From: Azophilus sp965221465
Lineage (GTDB): Bacteria; Pseudomonadota; Gammaproteobacteria; Pseudomonadales; Azotimanducaceae
Assembly (NCBI GenBank): GCA_965221465.1
Contig: OZ244892.1
Span: forward strand, 3,658,001-3,722,000
Reading direction: 5' to 3'
Length of the DNA stretch: 64,000 bases
In this document: positions 1 through 9,387 of the stretch, one piece after another
How positions within the stretch are numbered: position 1 is the first letter of the stretch
Layout of the letters: the number at the start of each line of letters is the position of its first letter
Notes under the pieces: generated by a model
Told to the model about the DNA's origin: nothing
Databases searched by the model: none
What the model saw: only the letters and a program-made list of their open reading frames with translations
Position numbers and translations under genes: made by a program

Positions 1-1
1 G

Positions 2-1249
2 CTGGCGCTCAAGCCGGTCACCGATCGTTTCATCATCCTCGAGGAAGGAGACCTCGTGGAGATCACCCGGGACGAAATCTCCATCTGGAATCTCGATGAC
101 GAGTCGGTGGTGCGCACGACCCTCAAGGTCGAAACGGCGGCGGAAGAAGTCGACAAGGGCGATTACCGCCACCACATGCAGAAGGAGATATTCGAGCAGC
201 CCGTTGCACTCGGCAACACCTTGGCGGGACGCATCGGCAGAGAGCGGGTGCTGGAGCACGCATTCGGCGTGAACGCCGGCGCCGTATTCGACCGCGCCCG
301 GGCGGTGACGATCGTCGCCGCCGGCACCAGCTTCTACGCGGCCGGTGTCGCCCGGTACTGGTTCGAGGAACATGCGGGCATTCCCTGCTCGGTGGAAATT
401 GCCAGCGAATTCCGGTACCGCAAGCCCGTTGTGGCCCCCGACAGCCTTTTTGTCACCATTTCCCAATCCGGGGAAACGGCAGACACGTTGGCGGCGCTCA
501 GAGCCGCAAAATCTCTGGGCTACTTCGCTACCCTGACGCTCTGCAATGTCGCCACCAGTTCCTGCGTGCGGGAGTCGGACCTGGCGCTGATGATTCAGGC
601 AGGGCCCGAAATCGGGGTTGCGTCCACCAAGGCGTTCACGGCCCAACTCGTTGCGCTGGCGCTGCTGCTGGCGTTGCTCGGCCGCAGGCGCGGGCTGGAC
701 GAGGCAACGGAAAGCCGGCTGGTGGCGGGCCTGCGCGGGCTGGGTGCGGTTGTCGAAGAGGCGCTCGCCCTGGACGGCCGCATTCGGGAACTGGCGGAGC
801 GCTTTGCCGACCGCCACCATGCACTGTTTCTCGGCCGGGGCATCATGTATCCGGTGGCTCTCGAAGGGGCGTTGAAGCTGAAGGAGATCTCCTATATCCA
901 CGCCGAGGGCTACCCGGCGGGCGAACTCAAGCACGGCCCCCTGGCGCTGGTGGACGAGGACATGCCGGTGGTGGCCGTTGCCCCCAACGATGAACTGCTG
1001 GAGAAACTGCAGTCGAACCTGCAGGAGGTGCGTGCCCGTGGCGGGGAGCTGTTCGTATTCGCCGACCGCAACTCCGGTTTCCGGGACGGCCCCGGGGTCA
1101 CCGTCGTCCGGCTGCCCGAAGTCGACCCGCTGCTTGCGCCCATCGTCTACACCGTACCGCTGCAGTTGCTCGCCTACCACGTCGCCGTGCTCAAGGGCAC
1201 CGATGTCGATCAGCCCAGAAACCTGGCCAAGTCGGTGACGGTCGAGTGA
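2..1249 (+). CDS. glmS: Glucosamine-fructose-6-phosphate aminotransferase, C-terminal part (5' end outside window)
   Basis: This is the C-terminal two thirds of GlmS, which makes glucosamine-6-phosphate from fructose-6-phosphate and glutamine for cell-wall synthesis in the cytoplasm. The frame is open from the window edge and reads LALKPVTDRFIILEEGD, matching the end of the glutaminase domain, so the GTG at 56 is internal and not a start. Two SIS sugar-isomerase domains follow (ISQSGETADT and GRGIMYPVALEGALKLKEISY), ending in the family-typical DVDQPRNLAKSVTVE. The N-terminal Cys-nucleophile glutaminase domain lies upstream of the window. The TGA stop overlaps the GTG start of the next gene by 4 bases (GTGA), which suggests coupled translation. 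Confidence 0.97.
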   Translation: MALKPVTDRFIILEEGDLVEITRDEISIWNLDDESVVRTTLKVETAAEEVDKGDYRHHMQKEIFEQPVALGNTLAGRIGRERVLEHAFGVNAGAVFDRARAVTIVAAGTSFYAAGVARYWFEEHAGIPCSVEIASEFRYRKPVVAPDSLFVTISQSGETADTLAALRAAKSLGYFATLTLCNVATSSCVRESDLALMIQAGPEIGVASTKAFTAQLVALALLLALLGRRRGLDEATESRLVAGLRGLGAVVEEALALDGRIRELAERFADRHHALFLGRGIMYPVALEGALKLKEISYIHAEGYPAGELKHGPLALVDEDMPVVAVAPNDELLEKLQSNLQEVRARGGELFVFADRNSGFRDGPGVTVVRLPEVDPLLAPIVYTVPLQLLAYHVAVLKGTDVDQPRNLAKSVTVE

Positions 1250-2880
1250 GAAACCGTAGCCTTTGCGGATGCGGCAAGCAGGCCGGCAAGCTCGATGTCA
1301 TCGGCCTCGTGCGCCGCCGGCAAGGTTCCGCGAATGCCGCAAACCGACGTTGGCCGTTCGTGGGCAATACCGTCTTCCTCTGCATGCTGGCGCTTTCAGC
1401 GGTGGCGGGCGCCGAGTCGGTCGGAACGGTCGTGCATACGACGCAAGGTTCGTTCGAAGGCGTGGTCGAGGACGGTGTGCATGCCTTTCGGGGCATACCT
1501 TACGCCGAAGCGCCGACAGGGCATCGGCGCTGGCAACCGCCCCAGGCTTTGCCCGGGCACAGGGACGTCCGGCCAGCGCTCGAATTCGGGCCGGCCTGCC
1601 CTCAGGTGGGAACCGTCGAGCCCACCGATGAAGATTGCCTGTCGCTCAACGTCTGGACGGCGGGCCTCAACGACAAGGCTCGACCGGTCATGGTCTGGAT
1701 TCACGGCGGCGGCTTTCGGGGGGGCTCCGGCAACGTGCCCGGCGAACTGTTTGCCGCTCGGGGCGTGGTGTTCGTTTCCATCAACTACCGTCTCGGGCCC
1801 CTGGGCTTCTTCGCACATCCCGCCCTCGACAGCGAGGTGGCGAATTTCGGCCTGCTGGACATGATCACGGCGCTCGAGTGGGTGCGCGACAACATTGCTG
1901 CGTTCGGAGGCGACCCCGACAGAGTGACGGTATTCGGGCTGTCTGCGGGCGGCATGGCAGTGAGCCTGCTGCTGGCCAGCGAGGCGGCCGGGGACCTGTT
2001 CCACGGGGCCATCGCGCAGAGCGGCTACGGCACCTGGGCTCTGCCGCGCAGCAACAATGCGCCGCGGCCTGCTCCGCTCGGCATGGACATGAAACGTGCC
2101 CGAAGCGCGGAAGCGATGGCGCAGGAACTGGTCGAACGCGTATCTACGGATGTCGAAACGGCTGCGGAGTTGCGCGCCCTGGATGCCATCGCGCTCATGG
2201 ATGCGGTGCAGGGGTTTCACCTGCCGGTGGTGGACGGCGCCACGCTTCGGGAAGAGCCGGGCATCCTGTTCCTGGCCGGCAGGCAGCACGATGTGCCCGT
2301 CATCACCGGTGGCACCAGTTTCGACGGCAGTGTCATGCCGTTCTCGGGAATTTCCGCAAAGGACTACGAGCGCATCTGGGGGCCGGACTACGCGGCGGCG
2401 CGCGCGCTCTACCGGGAAGATTTCGATGTCGGCCCGGAACGCGGCATGGCGCGGCTCTTTGGCGACAGCCGCTATCTGATCGCTGCCCGGACGCTGGCAC
2501 TGGGCATGGGGCGCAAGCAGTCGCCCGCCTGGCTCTACTACATCGACCTGCCCGTCGCCGAGCCGCTGGACGACTCGCCGGGCACCCCACATGGCTACGA
2601 TGGCCGTTTGCTGTTTGCCGGCGCGGAACTGCCGGATGCCGACCAGCGTGCGCTTGCCCAACGCCTCATCGGTTACTGGCTGGAATTTGCGCGCACCGGC
2701 AATCCTAACGGCGGAAATCGCCTGCAATGGCCGGCCTACGCGGCCGAAGACGACCGCTGGCTCGTGTTCGGGACCGAAGACCAGGTGCGTCGCAGCGTTT
2801 CTCGGCAACGGCTCGACTTCATCGAAGCCCGCTATCGGAAACGAATGCACGAATCGGGAGAAGCTGCCGACGGGCGTTAG
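1246..2880 (+). CDS. Type-B carboxylesterase (para-nitrobenzyl esterase/cholinesterase-like), probably exported
   Basis: A 544-residue alpha/beta hydrolase of the carboxylesterase type-B family, which hydrolyses carboxylic esters. The catalytic residues are visible: nucleophile Ser233 in FGLSAGG, a probable acid Asp360 in GTSFDG (the family often has Glu here), and His449 in GTPHGYD. The oxyanion segment HGGGFRGGSGN and the GIPYAEAPTG motif near the N-terminus are also typical. A hydrophobic stretch (VGNTVFLCMLALSAVAGAES) ends at about residue 57 and looks like a signal peptide, so the enzyme probably acts in the periplasm or outside. The GTG start overlaps the glmS stop; a later start nearer the signal peptide is possible. 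The substrate is unknown. Confidence 0.9.
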   Translation: MRNRSLCGCGKQAGKLDVIGLVRRRQGSANAANRRWPFVGNTVFLCMLALSAVAGAESVGTVVHTTQGSFEGVVEDGVHAFRGIPYAEAPTGHRRWQPPQALPGHRDVRPALEFGPACPQVGTVEPTDEDCLSLNVWTAGLNDKARPVMVWIHGGGFRGGSGNVPGELFAARGVVFVSINYRLGPLGFFAHPALDSEVANFGLLDMITALEWVRDNIAAFGGDPDRVTVFGLSAGGMAVSLLLASEAAGDLFHGAIAQSGYGTWALPRSNNAPRPAPLGMDMKRARSAEAMAQELVERVSTDVETAAELRALDAIALMDAVQGFHLPVVDGATLREEPGILFLAGRQHDVPVITGGTSFDGSVMPFSGISAKDYERIWGPDYAAARALYREDFDVGPERGMARLFGDSRYLIAARTLALGMGRKQSPAWLYYIDLPVAEPLDDSPGTPHGYDGRLLFAGAELPDADQRALAQRLIGYWLEFARTGNPNGGNRLQWPAYAAEDDRWLVFGTEDQVRRSVSRQRLDFIEARYRKRMHESGEAADGR

Positions 2881-3172
2881 CCGCACCGGCTCGTGAATGA
2901 ACGTAGCAAGGCGGCAAGAGTGATGAAATCACAGGGTGCGCGAAATGGAGCGTGCTCAAGGCGCGGTTGGACCGCATGTTCAACGCTGCTTGCACGTTCG
3001 AACATGAAGTCTGTCGTTGGAAACTAGAACTGCGCCAGGAACAACCCCTCCGGCACAGCTACTTGCAAGATAAAACACCCCGGCAATGAGCTGGTGGAAT
3101 AGGCGGGTTGGTAGCGCCGGCGTTGGCGCGCGGCGCCGAAAACACGGAAACTGATCGGGCAGGACATCGCAA
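2881..3172. other. Intergenic gap between esterase and uvrD
   Basis: No gene or recognisable remnant is seen in these 292 bases. A GC-rich self-complementary stretch (GCGCCGGCGTTGGCGCG and the GCGGCGCC after it, about 3112-3137) lies just upstream of uvrD and could form a hairpin near its promoter or leader. No clear SOS (LexA) box of the CTGT-N8-ACAG form was found, although uvrD is SOS-controlled in enterobacteria. Confidence 0.4.
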
Positions 3173-5359
3173 TTGGACGTCACCCACATACTCGATGGTT
3201 TGAATGAGCCGCAACGCGAGGCGGTCACGGCGCCGCTCGGCAACGCGTTGGTGCTCGCCGGTGCGGGCAGCGGCAAGACCCGGGTGCTGGTGCACCGCAT
3301 CGCCTGGCTGATTGAAGCCGAGGGAGTCTCGCCCCATGGGGTGCTGGCGGTGACGTTCACCAACAAGGCGGCCGCGGAGTTGCGGCACCGCATCGAAGCA
3401 CTGCTGAACATCCCCGTGCGCGGGCTCTGGGTCGGCACCTTTCATGGCATCGCCCACCGTCTGCTGCGCATGCACTGGCAGGAGGCGAAGCTGCCGCAGA
3501 ACTTCCAGGTGCTCGATGCCGACGACCAGCTCCGCCTGGTGAAGCGGGTCATGCGCGCCCTCGACATCGACGAGCAACGGTGGCCGCCGCGCCAGGCCAC
3601 CTGGTTCATCAACGGCCACAAGGACGAAGGCCGACGGGCCGGGTCGCTTCCCGACGACAGCGACCTCTTTCAGGTGACGCACAAGCGCATCTACGAGAAT
3701 TACGAGGAGCTCTGCAACCAGGGCGGGCTGGTGGATTTCGCCGAACTGTTGCTGCGCAGCCACGAACTCTGGCTGGACACGCCGGAACTGCTCGCGCACT
3801 ACCAGAACCGCCTGGGACACCTGCTCGTGGACGAATTCCAGGACACCAACAGCATTCAGTACGCCTGGTTGCGGGTGCTGGCCGGCAGCGGTGGTCGTGT
3901 GATGGCCGTTGGCGACGACGACCAGTCCATCTACGGTTGGCGTGGCGCCCGCATCGAGAACATTCAGCGATATTCCAAGGATTTCGGCAACGTCACCACC
4001 ATCCGCCTGGAGCAGAATTACCGCTCCACCGGCAACATCCTGAACGCGGCCAATGCGCTGATTCGCAGGAACGCGGGGCGCCTCGGCAAGGAACTGTGGA
4101 CCGCAGGCGAAGACGGCGAGCCGATCGGGCTTTACGCGGCTTACAACGACCTGGACGAAGCGCGGTTCATCACCGAGCGCACACGGGCGATCGTCGACAA
4201 CGGCGGCAGCCCGGGAGACGTAGCGGTGCTGTATCGCTCCAATGCCCAGTCACGCGTCATCGAAGAGGCGTTGATGGTGGCCGGCATTCCCTACCGCATC
4301 CACGGCGGCTTCCGCTTCTTCGAGCGGGCCGAAATCAAGAACGCCCTCTCCTATCTGCGCCTGATTCACGACCGGCACGCCGACCCGGCGTTCGAGCGCG
4401 TGGTCAATACGCCGACGCGCGGCATTGGCGAAAAGACCGTGGAGGCCATTCGCCTGGAAGCCCGCGAACGAACGGTTTCCATGTGGCAGGCATGCAAGGA
4501 TGCCATTGTCGACGGCCGATTGGCGGGCCGTGCAGCGGGTTCGGTGGGGGCGTTTCTGAAGCTCATCGACGATCTGGCCGAGGCCACGGAAGACCTGGAA
4601 CTCCACGAGTTGACGGACTACGTGGTCCGCGAGACGGGCCTTCTGGCGTACCATGGGCGGGAGCCGGGCGAGCGCGGCCTCGCGCGCAAGGAGAACCTGC
4701 AGGAACTGGTGAACGCTGCCCGGCAGTTCACCGGCGAACTCGTATTTCCGCTGCAGGACGACGATGCTGCGGAAGTGTCGGTGCTGCAGGAGTTTCTCGA
4801 CCAGGCAGCGCTCGATGCGGGCGAGACCCAGGCCGGTTCCGGGCCGGCGGTGCAACTCATGACCCTGCATTCGGCCAAGGGCCTCGAATTTCCGACCGTG
4901 TTTCTCTCGGGGCTCGAGGAAGGCCTGTTTCCGCACCGCATGTCCACCGAAGCGCACGAAGGCCTCGAAGAGGAACGCCGGTTGTGCTACGTGGGCATGA
5001 CCCGCGCCATGCAGAAGCTGTATCTCACCTACGCCGAAACCCGGCGGCTGCACGGCAGCGATTCGTACAACCGGCGCTCGCGCTTCATCGATGAACTGCC
5101 CCATGAGTCGATCAATGAAATCCGCATGAAAACGGGGGTGGAACTGCCGTTCGGTGGGCTCGGACAGCAGAACCGGCAGCCGTTGCAGGAAGACGGCGCG
5201 CTGCGCATCGGCCAGCGCGTGCACCACGGCAAGTTCGGCGAGGGCATCGTGCTGCAATGCGAAGGCGGCGGCGAACGCGCCCGGGTGCAGGTGAACTTCG
5301 CCGGCGCCGGCGAGAAGTGGCTGATGCTCGGTTATGCGAACCTCGAGGCGCTCGATTGA
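3173..5359 (+). CDS. uvrD: DNA helicase II UvrD
   Basis: A 728-residue superfamily-1A 3'-5' helicase that unwinds nicked DNA in nucleotide excision repair and methyl-directed mismatch repair. The N-terminus MDVTHILDGLNEPQREAV, Walker A AGAGSGKT (residues 29-36), DEFQD (220-224), the GDDDQSIYGWRGA motif, RLEQNYRS, QLMTLHSAKGLEFP and VGMTRAMQ are all present and nearly collinear with E. coli UvrD (720 residues), including the C-terminal RVHHGKFGEGIV segment. The start is a TTG that gives the conserved MDV N-terminus with no better codon nearby. It is the most confidently named gene here and supports a gammaproteobacterial origin. Confidence 0.97.
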   Translation: MDVTHILDGLNEPQREAVTAPLGNALVLAGAGSGKTRVLVHRIAWLIEAEGVSPHGVLAVTFTNKAAAELRHRIEALLNIPVRGLWVGTFHGIAHRLLRMHWQEAKLPQNFQVLDADDQLRLVKRVMRALDIDEQRWPPRQATWFINGHKDEGRRAGSLPDDSDLFQVTHKRIYENYEELCNQGGLVDFAELLLRSHELWLDTPELLAHYQNRLGHLLVDEFQDTNSIQYAWLRVLAGSGGRVMAVGDDDQSIYGWRGARIENIQRYSKDFGNVTTIRLEQNYRSTGNILNAANALIRRNAGRLGKELWTAGEDGEPIGLYAAYNDLDEARFITERTRAIVDNGGSPGDVAVLYRSNAQSRVIEEALMVAGIPYRIHGGFRFFERAEIKNALSYLRLIHDRHADPAFERVVNTPTRGIGEKTVEAIRLEARERTVSMWQACKDAIVDGRLAGRAAGSVGAFLKLIDDLAEATEDLELHELTDYVVRETGLLAYHGREPGERGLARKENLQELVNAARQFTGELVFPLQDDDAAEVSVLQEFLDQAALDAGETQAGSGPAVQLMTLHSAKGLEFPTVFLSGLEEGLFPHRMSTEAHEGLEEERRLCYVGMTRAMQKLYLTYAETRRLHGSDSYNRRSRFIDELPHESINEIRMKTGVELPFGGLGQQNRQPLQEDGALRIGQRVHHGKFGEGIVLQCEGGGERARVQVNFAGAGEKWLMLGYANLEALD

Positions 5360-5415
5360 GTCGCCGCCGGGCCGCATGTGGCGGGATCTCGCCAACCACT
5401 CCAGGGAAGTGCGTT

Positions 5416-6447
5416 TTGAGTAGTTGGCTGTGGCAGCATTCGGCGAGGCCTGGCATCCGCACGGCAATGCTGGGGGCGGCACTGTTCGTCAGTGCGGCCG
5501 GTGTCGCCGCGCAGTTGCACCCGCCCAGGGCGATAGACGACCTGCGTTCGTTGCCCGAAGCCACGCTGGCCGGCTGGTTGCAGCAGGCCGACACGCCGGA
5601 TTACGCCGCCCGTCTGATGAAGTACCGTTCCGGCGGCCTGACGCAGTACGCGCTGGTGGCCACGCCGCACGGAAAACCACCAGCGCGTGGCTACCCGGTT
5701 CTCATGGCCAATCACGGCAACCATCCGAACCCGCCGCGTTACGGCATAAGCGCCGATGGCACCGATTCACGGCCGGGAGACTACTACCGCGGGGTTCCTT
5801 CCGCCTATGCGCGACAGGGTTTCCTGGTGATCGTGCCGGACTATCGCGGCCACAACATTTCTGAAGGCGCCGAGTACGCCCGCGGCCTGCTGGCGACGCA
5901 CTACTACACCGAAGACGTGCTCGGCACCCTGAGTCTCGTCAGGGAGGTGCCCGACGCCGACGAGCGCAACGTCTTTCTCTGGGGGCACTCGCTCGGCGGC
6001 GAGGTCACGCTGCGCGCGTTGCTGGCGGCCGACGGAATCCGGGCGGCCTCGTTGTGGTCCTCGGTTGGTGGTTCGCTTTGGGATCAGGCGTATTACTACG
6101 CTCGATATCAGCAACCGCTTGCCGAAGACCACATGGGTCTTCCCAAGGGCGCTGTGGATAGCCTTCGAGCAGACCTGCGGCGATTCGAACCTGTTTTCGA
6201 TTGGCGCTCCGGCGAGCCGCTACGCCATTTGGACCGCCTGGCCACGCCGGTCATCCTGCATCACGCAATTGGCGATCAGGGGGCCGCCTACGACTGGACG
6301 CGCTCGCTGGCGGCGGAACTGGCCCGGCTGCGCAAGCCCTACCATTTCCACAGCTACACGGGGGATGACCATCTGTTTGCCGGCTCGCAGTTCGATGTAG
6401 CGATCAGGCGGGACGTTGCCTTTTTCGCCCGACATATGGTGCGCTAG
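5416..6447 (+). CDS. Exported alpha/beta hydrolase (prolyl-oligopeptidase/dienelactone-hydrolase-like)
   Basis: A serine hydrolase of about 343 residues. The frame is open further upstream into uvrD, but the TTG at 5416 has AGGGAAG six bases before it and gives an N-terminal signal peptide (RTAMLGAALFVSAAGVAAQ), so this start is preferred. The nucleophile elbow GHSLGGEVT (Ser), the segment HHAIGDQGAAYDW and the C-terminal GDDHLFAG (probable catalytic His) fit the S9 peptidase/esterase fold. It probably acts in the periplasm on an ester or peptide. It follows uvrD in the same direction and could be co-transcribed with it, but the two have no evident functional link. The substrate is unknown. 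Confidence 0.85.
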   Translation: MSSWLWQHSARPGIRTAMLGAALFVSAAGVAAQLHPPRAIDDLRSLPEATLAGWLQQADTPDYAARLMKYRSGGLTQYALVATPHGKPPARGYPVLMANHGNHPNPPRYGISADGTDSRPGDYYRGVPSAYARQGFLVIVPDYRGHNISEGAEYARGLLATHYYTEDVLGTLSLVREVPDADERNVFLWGHSLGGEVTLRALLAADGIRAASLWSSVGGSLWDQAYYYARYQQPLAEDHMGLPKGAVDSLRADLRRFEPVFDWRSGEPLRHLDRLATPVILHHAIGDQGAAYDWTRSLAAELARLRKPYHFHSYTGDDHLFAGSQFDVAIRRDVAFFARHMVR

Positions 6448-6463
6448 AAACTCGCAGCCCCCA

Positions 6464-8071
6464 CTAGAACGCGCTTTGAAACCACCAGAGCGCAGCCACG
6501 GTCACGGCAAAGAACACCAGCAGAAGATAGGACACGGGGTCCACGCGGCCCGGCAGCTTGTACCAGCCGTCTTCTCGCTGCGCGAGGCCGTTCGCTTCGA
6601 AGTGCTGGCGTTGACCGCGAATGGTGTACGGGGAGTACTCCGCCTGGCGCCCATCGAGGATCAGGCTTGCCGTCAACGACACGGCCACGTTCACGACGCC
6701 GCCAATCAGGCAGTACCACGGCCAGGCGATGTCGGTCTCGGTGGCCACCAGCCAGATGACCACGAAGCCTACGGCCACGCCGATGAGCACGCCCTTTTCG
6801 GTGGCGTGCTTCGAAAAGAAGCCAAGGCCGAACATGCTGAGCTTGGCGCCGACGAAGTAGGAACCCACCTGGCTCAGGGTTTGCAGGATGGACCCTTCGC
6901 TGCGCGCATACAGCAGCGCCGGCAGGACGATGGCCGCCGCCCAGAGCACCGTGAACAGTCGGCTTGCCTCGAGGTAGTGCTCGGGTGATTCCGAAGGCCT
7001 CACGAATCGTTCGTAGAAGTCCACCGTGGTCACTGTGGACAGGGAGTTCAGCGAAGAGTCCAGGCTCGACATGGAGGCGGCGATCACCGCGGCGGCGAGC
7101 ACGCCCATCAGGCCCGGCAAGCCATAGTCCGAGGCGAACTCCAGAATGATGGTGTTGCCGTTGTCGAACTCGCGGCCACCGTAGTAGGCGTAGAACAGCA
7201 CGCCGAGGAACATGAACAGAAAGTAGATGAAAAAGGCCGCGAAGCCCATCATCAGGAACGACTTCTTGGCATCGCCAATGCTCTTGGCCGCCAGCGTGCG
7301 CTGCACCATCATCTGATTGGCGCCGTACACCGTCGTGTGAAACAGGGTCATGGCGATGACCCCGGACCAGACCGTTGCTTCCCTGGTGACATCCAATGAG
7401 AAGTCCAGGGTGGTGGTCTTCCCGGACGCGGCGAGCGTGGCGAGGGTTTCCTGCAGCGGCTGCGGCAGTTCGCCGATCAGTGCCGCCGTGATGATGGCCG
7501 CGCCCACGAGCAGCACGCCGGCCTGAATGACATCCGTCCAGATCACGGCCGCGATGCCGCCCAGCAGGGTGTAGGTGAGCGCAATCACGCCGACGATCAG
7601 GATCGAGACATTGACGTTCACGCCGGTGATGAACTCCACCACCAGCGCCGTGGCGTACAGGATGGCAGCGGACGTGAGCGCCTGGGAGATCATGAAAATG
7701 CCGGACATCACACATCGCGAACTCGGCCCGAAGCGCCGCTCCTGGTACTCGTAGATGGAGGGCACGCCGGAGTTGTAGAAGAACGGCAGGAAGCAGGTGA
7801 TGACCAGAAAGATCACCAATGGGTAGTTCAGGTGGATGGCGATCACGGCGAGGCTTTCGCTGTAGACCCAGGCAGGCCCGCCGAGAAACGACAGCGCGCT
7901 GACGTACGTGGCGATCACCGAGATGCCGATGGCCCACCAGGGCATCGAGCGGCGGCCGAGGAAGAAGTCCTGCGCCGTCTCCACCTTTTTGCTCAGGGCG
8001 AAGCCCAGATAGAGATTGGCCCCGAGGTAGGCGGCCAGAATGGTCCAGTTGAGGCCGCCGAATTCGCTCAT
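6464..8071 (-). CDS. Sodium:solute symporter (SSS family)
   Basis: A 535-residue inner-membrane protein with about 13 hydrophobic helices, of the SSS family, which couples Na+ entry to uptake of sugars, amino acids or other small organics. Family features are the N-terminal GLNWTILAAYLGANLYLGF helix, FFLGRRSMPWWAIGIS, and SSLDSSLNSLSTVTTVDFYERF, which carries the Ser/Thr-rich sodium-site helix. The frame extends to 8143, but the ATG at 8071 with GGGGAA seven bases upstream begins exactly before the first helix and is preferred. It is divergent from the LacI-type regulator and so is probably the importer of the neighbouring locus. A TonB-receptor remnant lies immediately upstream. The substrate cannot be named. 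Confidence 0.92.
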   Translation of the reverse strand: MSEFGGLNWTILAAYLGANLYLGFALSKKVETAQDFFLGRRSMPWWAIGISVIATYVSALSFLGGPAWVYSESLAVIAIHLNYPLVIFLVITCFLPFFYNSGVPSIYEYQERRFGPSSRCVMSGIFMISQALTSAAILYATALVVEFITGVNVNVSILIVGVIALTYTLLGGIAAVIWTDVIQAGVLLVGAAIITAALIGELPQPLQETLATLAASGKTTTLDFSLDVTREATVWSGVIAMTLFHTTVYGANQMMVQRTLAAKSIGDAKKSFLMMGFAAFFIYFLFMFLGVLFYAYYGGREFDNGNTIILEFASDYGLPGLMGVLAAAVIAASMSSLDSSLNSLSTVTTVDFYERFVRPSESPEHYLEASRLFTVLWAAAIVLPALLYARSEGSILQTLSQVGSYFVGAKLSMFGLGFFSKHATEKGVLIGVAVGFVVIWLVATETDIAWPWYCLIGGVVNVAVSLTASLILDGRQAEYSPYTIRGQRQHFEANGLAQREDGWYKLPGRVDPVSYLLLVFFAVTVAALWWFQSAF

Positions 8072-8159
8072 TTCAATTCCCCGGGCTGCCGCACTGGCCG
8101 CGAAAGGGGACGGCAGCTGGCCCCCTTCCGCCTCGAGTTGCATCCTGGAGCGTGGCGGC

Positions 8160-8219
8160 TCAGTTCAGGGTGTAGGTCGCGCTGATGCCCCAGGTTCTCG
8201 GATTGTTCCAGTTCGCCTA
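8160..8219 (-). pseudogene. C-terminal remnant of a TonB-dependent receptor
   Basis: Read on the minus strand, the frame gives ANWNNPRTWGISATYTLN followed by TGA. This is the characteristic last beta-strand of a TonB-dependent receptor (WNNPRTWGxS then an alternating aromatic/polar end). An in-frame TAG (8217-8219) precedes the motif and no receptor sequence is visible upstream, so the gene is gone except for its tail. The intact receptors in this window end in similar strands. The remnant sits between the symporter and the LacI gene, suggesting that the locus once had its own outer-membrane receptor. The short length limits certainty. Confidence 0.6.
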
Positions 8220-8352
8220 CAAGGATGCGAGGTCGCTGGCGGCGCCATGAGTGCCTGCTTGGGCCATTGATAGCTGCGCTGGCCGATGGGCATTGAATCG
8301 CGACGCGCCAACCAATACCCTCGAGGTCAGCTCACCGTTGCCGGATCCATCC

Positions 8353-9369
8353 ATGAGCAAACGATCACGCAAGGCGACTTCCTATGACGTGGCGCGCATT
8401 GCCGGGGTCTCCCAGTCAGCGGTTTCGCGGGTGTTCAAGCAGGGCGCGAGCGCATCGGAAGCCATGCGCAAGCGCGTTCTGGCGGCTGCCGCGGAGGTGG
8501 GCTACCAGCCCAACGCGATTGCTCGGGGGCTGATCACCCAACGCTCCAACATGGTGGCCGTGCTCATCTCGCGGATGACCAACCTCAACTACCCCGAAGT
8601 GCTCGTGCAACTCACCCAGGCGTTCTCCGAGCGGGGCATTCGCGTACTGTTGTTCACCATCGAACGGGAAAGTGAAACACCATCGGTGGTGGAACAGTTG
8701 CTCCAATACCAGGTGGACGGCGTGGTCACCGCCGCCACGCTGCAGGCGCCGCAACTGGAGTTGCTCGATGGCGCCGGAATTCCAGTGGTCTTCTACAACC
8801 GCTCGTTGCGTGACGGTCGCGTCAGTGCCGTGCGCTGCGACCAGGAACAGGGCGAGCGCTGGCTGGTGGGTGAGCTGGGGGCCGCCGGCCACCGGTCGTT
8901 TGCCATCATCAGCGGCCCCGCGGACAGCGCCGTCAGCGTCGAGCGCACCTCGGGCGCACTGCGCCGGCTCGAGGAACTCGGCATTACCAACACCCCGGTC
9001 GTGCAGGGCGACTACTCCTATGAGTCGGGACGCCACGGGTTTGCCGAACTGATGAGGATGGGGCCGAATCCGCCGGATGCGGTCATCGTCGCCAACGACG
9101 TCATGGCAATCGGCTGCATCGACGAAGCGCGGGAGGCGTTCGGGCTGGCCGTACCGGCGGACATCTCTGTCGTCGGCTTCGACGGCGCCGGCCCCGCAGC
9201 CTTCGCGGCTTATCGGCTGACGACCGTCCGCCAGCCCGTGGAGCGCATGACCCACGCCACGGTGCAGATGCTCCTGGAGCGCATCGAAGACCCGGACCTC
9301 CCCGCGGAGGAACGGGTATTCGCCGGCACGTGGGTGCCCGGCGCGTCCGCCAGGCTCCCAATCGCCTGA
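8353..9369 (+). CDS. LacI-family transcriptional regulator
   Basis: A 338-residue LacI/PurR-type repressor. The N-terminal helix-turn-helix is TSYDVARIAGVSQSAVSRVF (about residues 9-28), followed by the hinge region (VGYQPNAIARGL) and a periplasmic-binding-protein-like effector domain with DGVVTAATL, SVVGFDGAGPA and TTVRQPVERM. The ATG at 8353 is preferred over an upstream in-frame ATG because it begins just before the HTH. It lies between the divergent symporter and the MetE-like gene, which it probably controls in response to the transported compound. The effector is unknown. Confidence 0.94.
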   Translation: MSKRSRKATSYDVARIAGVSQSAVSRVFKQGASASEAMRKRVLAAAAEVGYQPNAIARGLITQRSNMVAVLISRMTNLNYPEVLVQLTQAFSERGIRVLLFTIERESETPSVVEQLLQYQVDGVVTAATLQAPQLELLDGAGIPVVFYNRSLRDGRVSAVRCDQEQGERWLVGELGAAGHRSFAIISGPADSAVSVERTSGALRRLEELGITNTPVVQGDYSYESGRHGFAELMRMGPNPPDAVIVANDVMAIGCIDEAREAFGLAVPADISVVGFDGAGPAAFAAYRLTTVRQPVERMTHATVQMLLERIEDPDLPAEERVFAGTWVPGASARLPIA

Positions 9370-9387
9370 AAAACCAAGGACACACTC

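Noticed and set aside
1396..2886. Long open frame (496 codons) on the minus strand opposite the carboxylesterase gene
   Set aside because: It is the shadow of a GC-rich gene: no family motifs, odd composition (many Arg, His, Pro), and the plus-strand frame has a full catalytic triad.
6444..7937. A 497-codon minus-strand frame overlapping the symporter
   Set aside because: Same strand, other frame, with Arg/His-rich composition and no motifs; the SSS symporter frame has clear helices and Na+-site residues.
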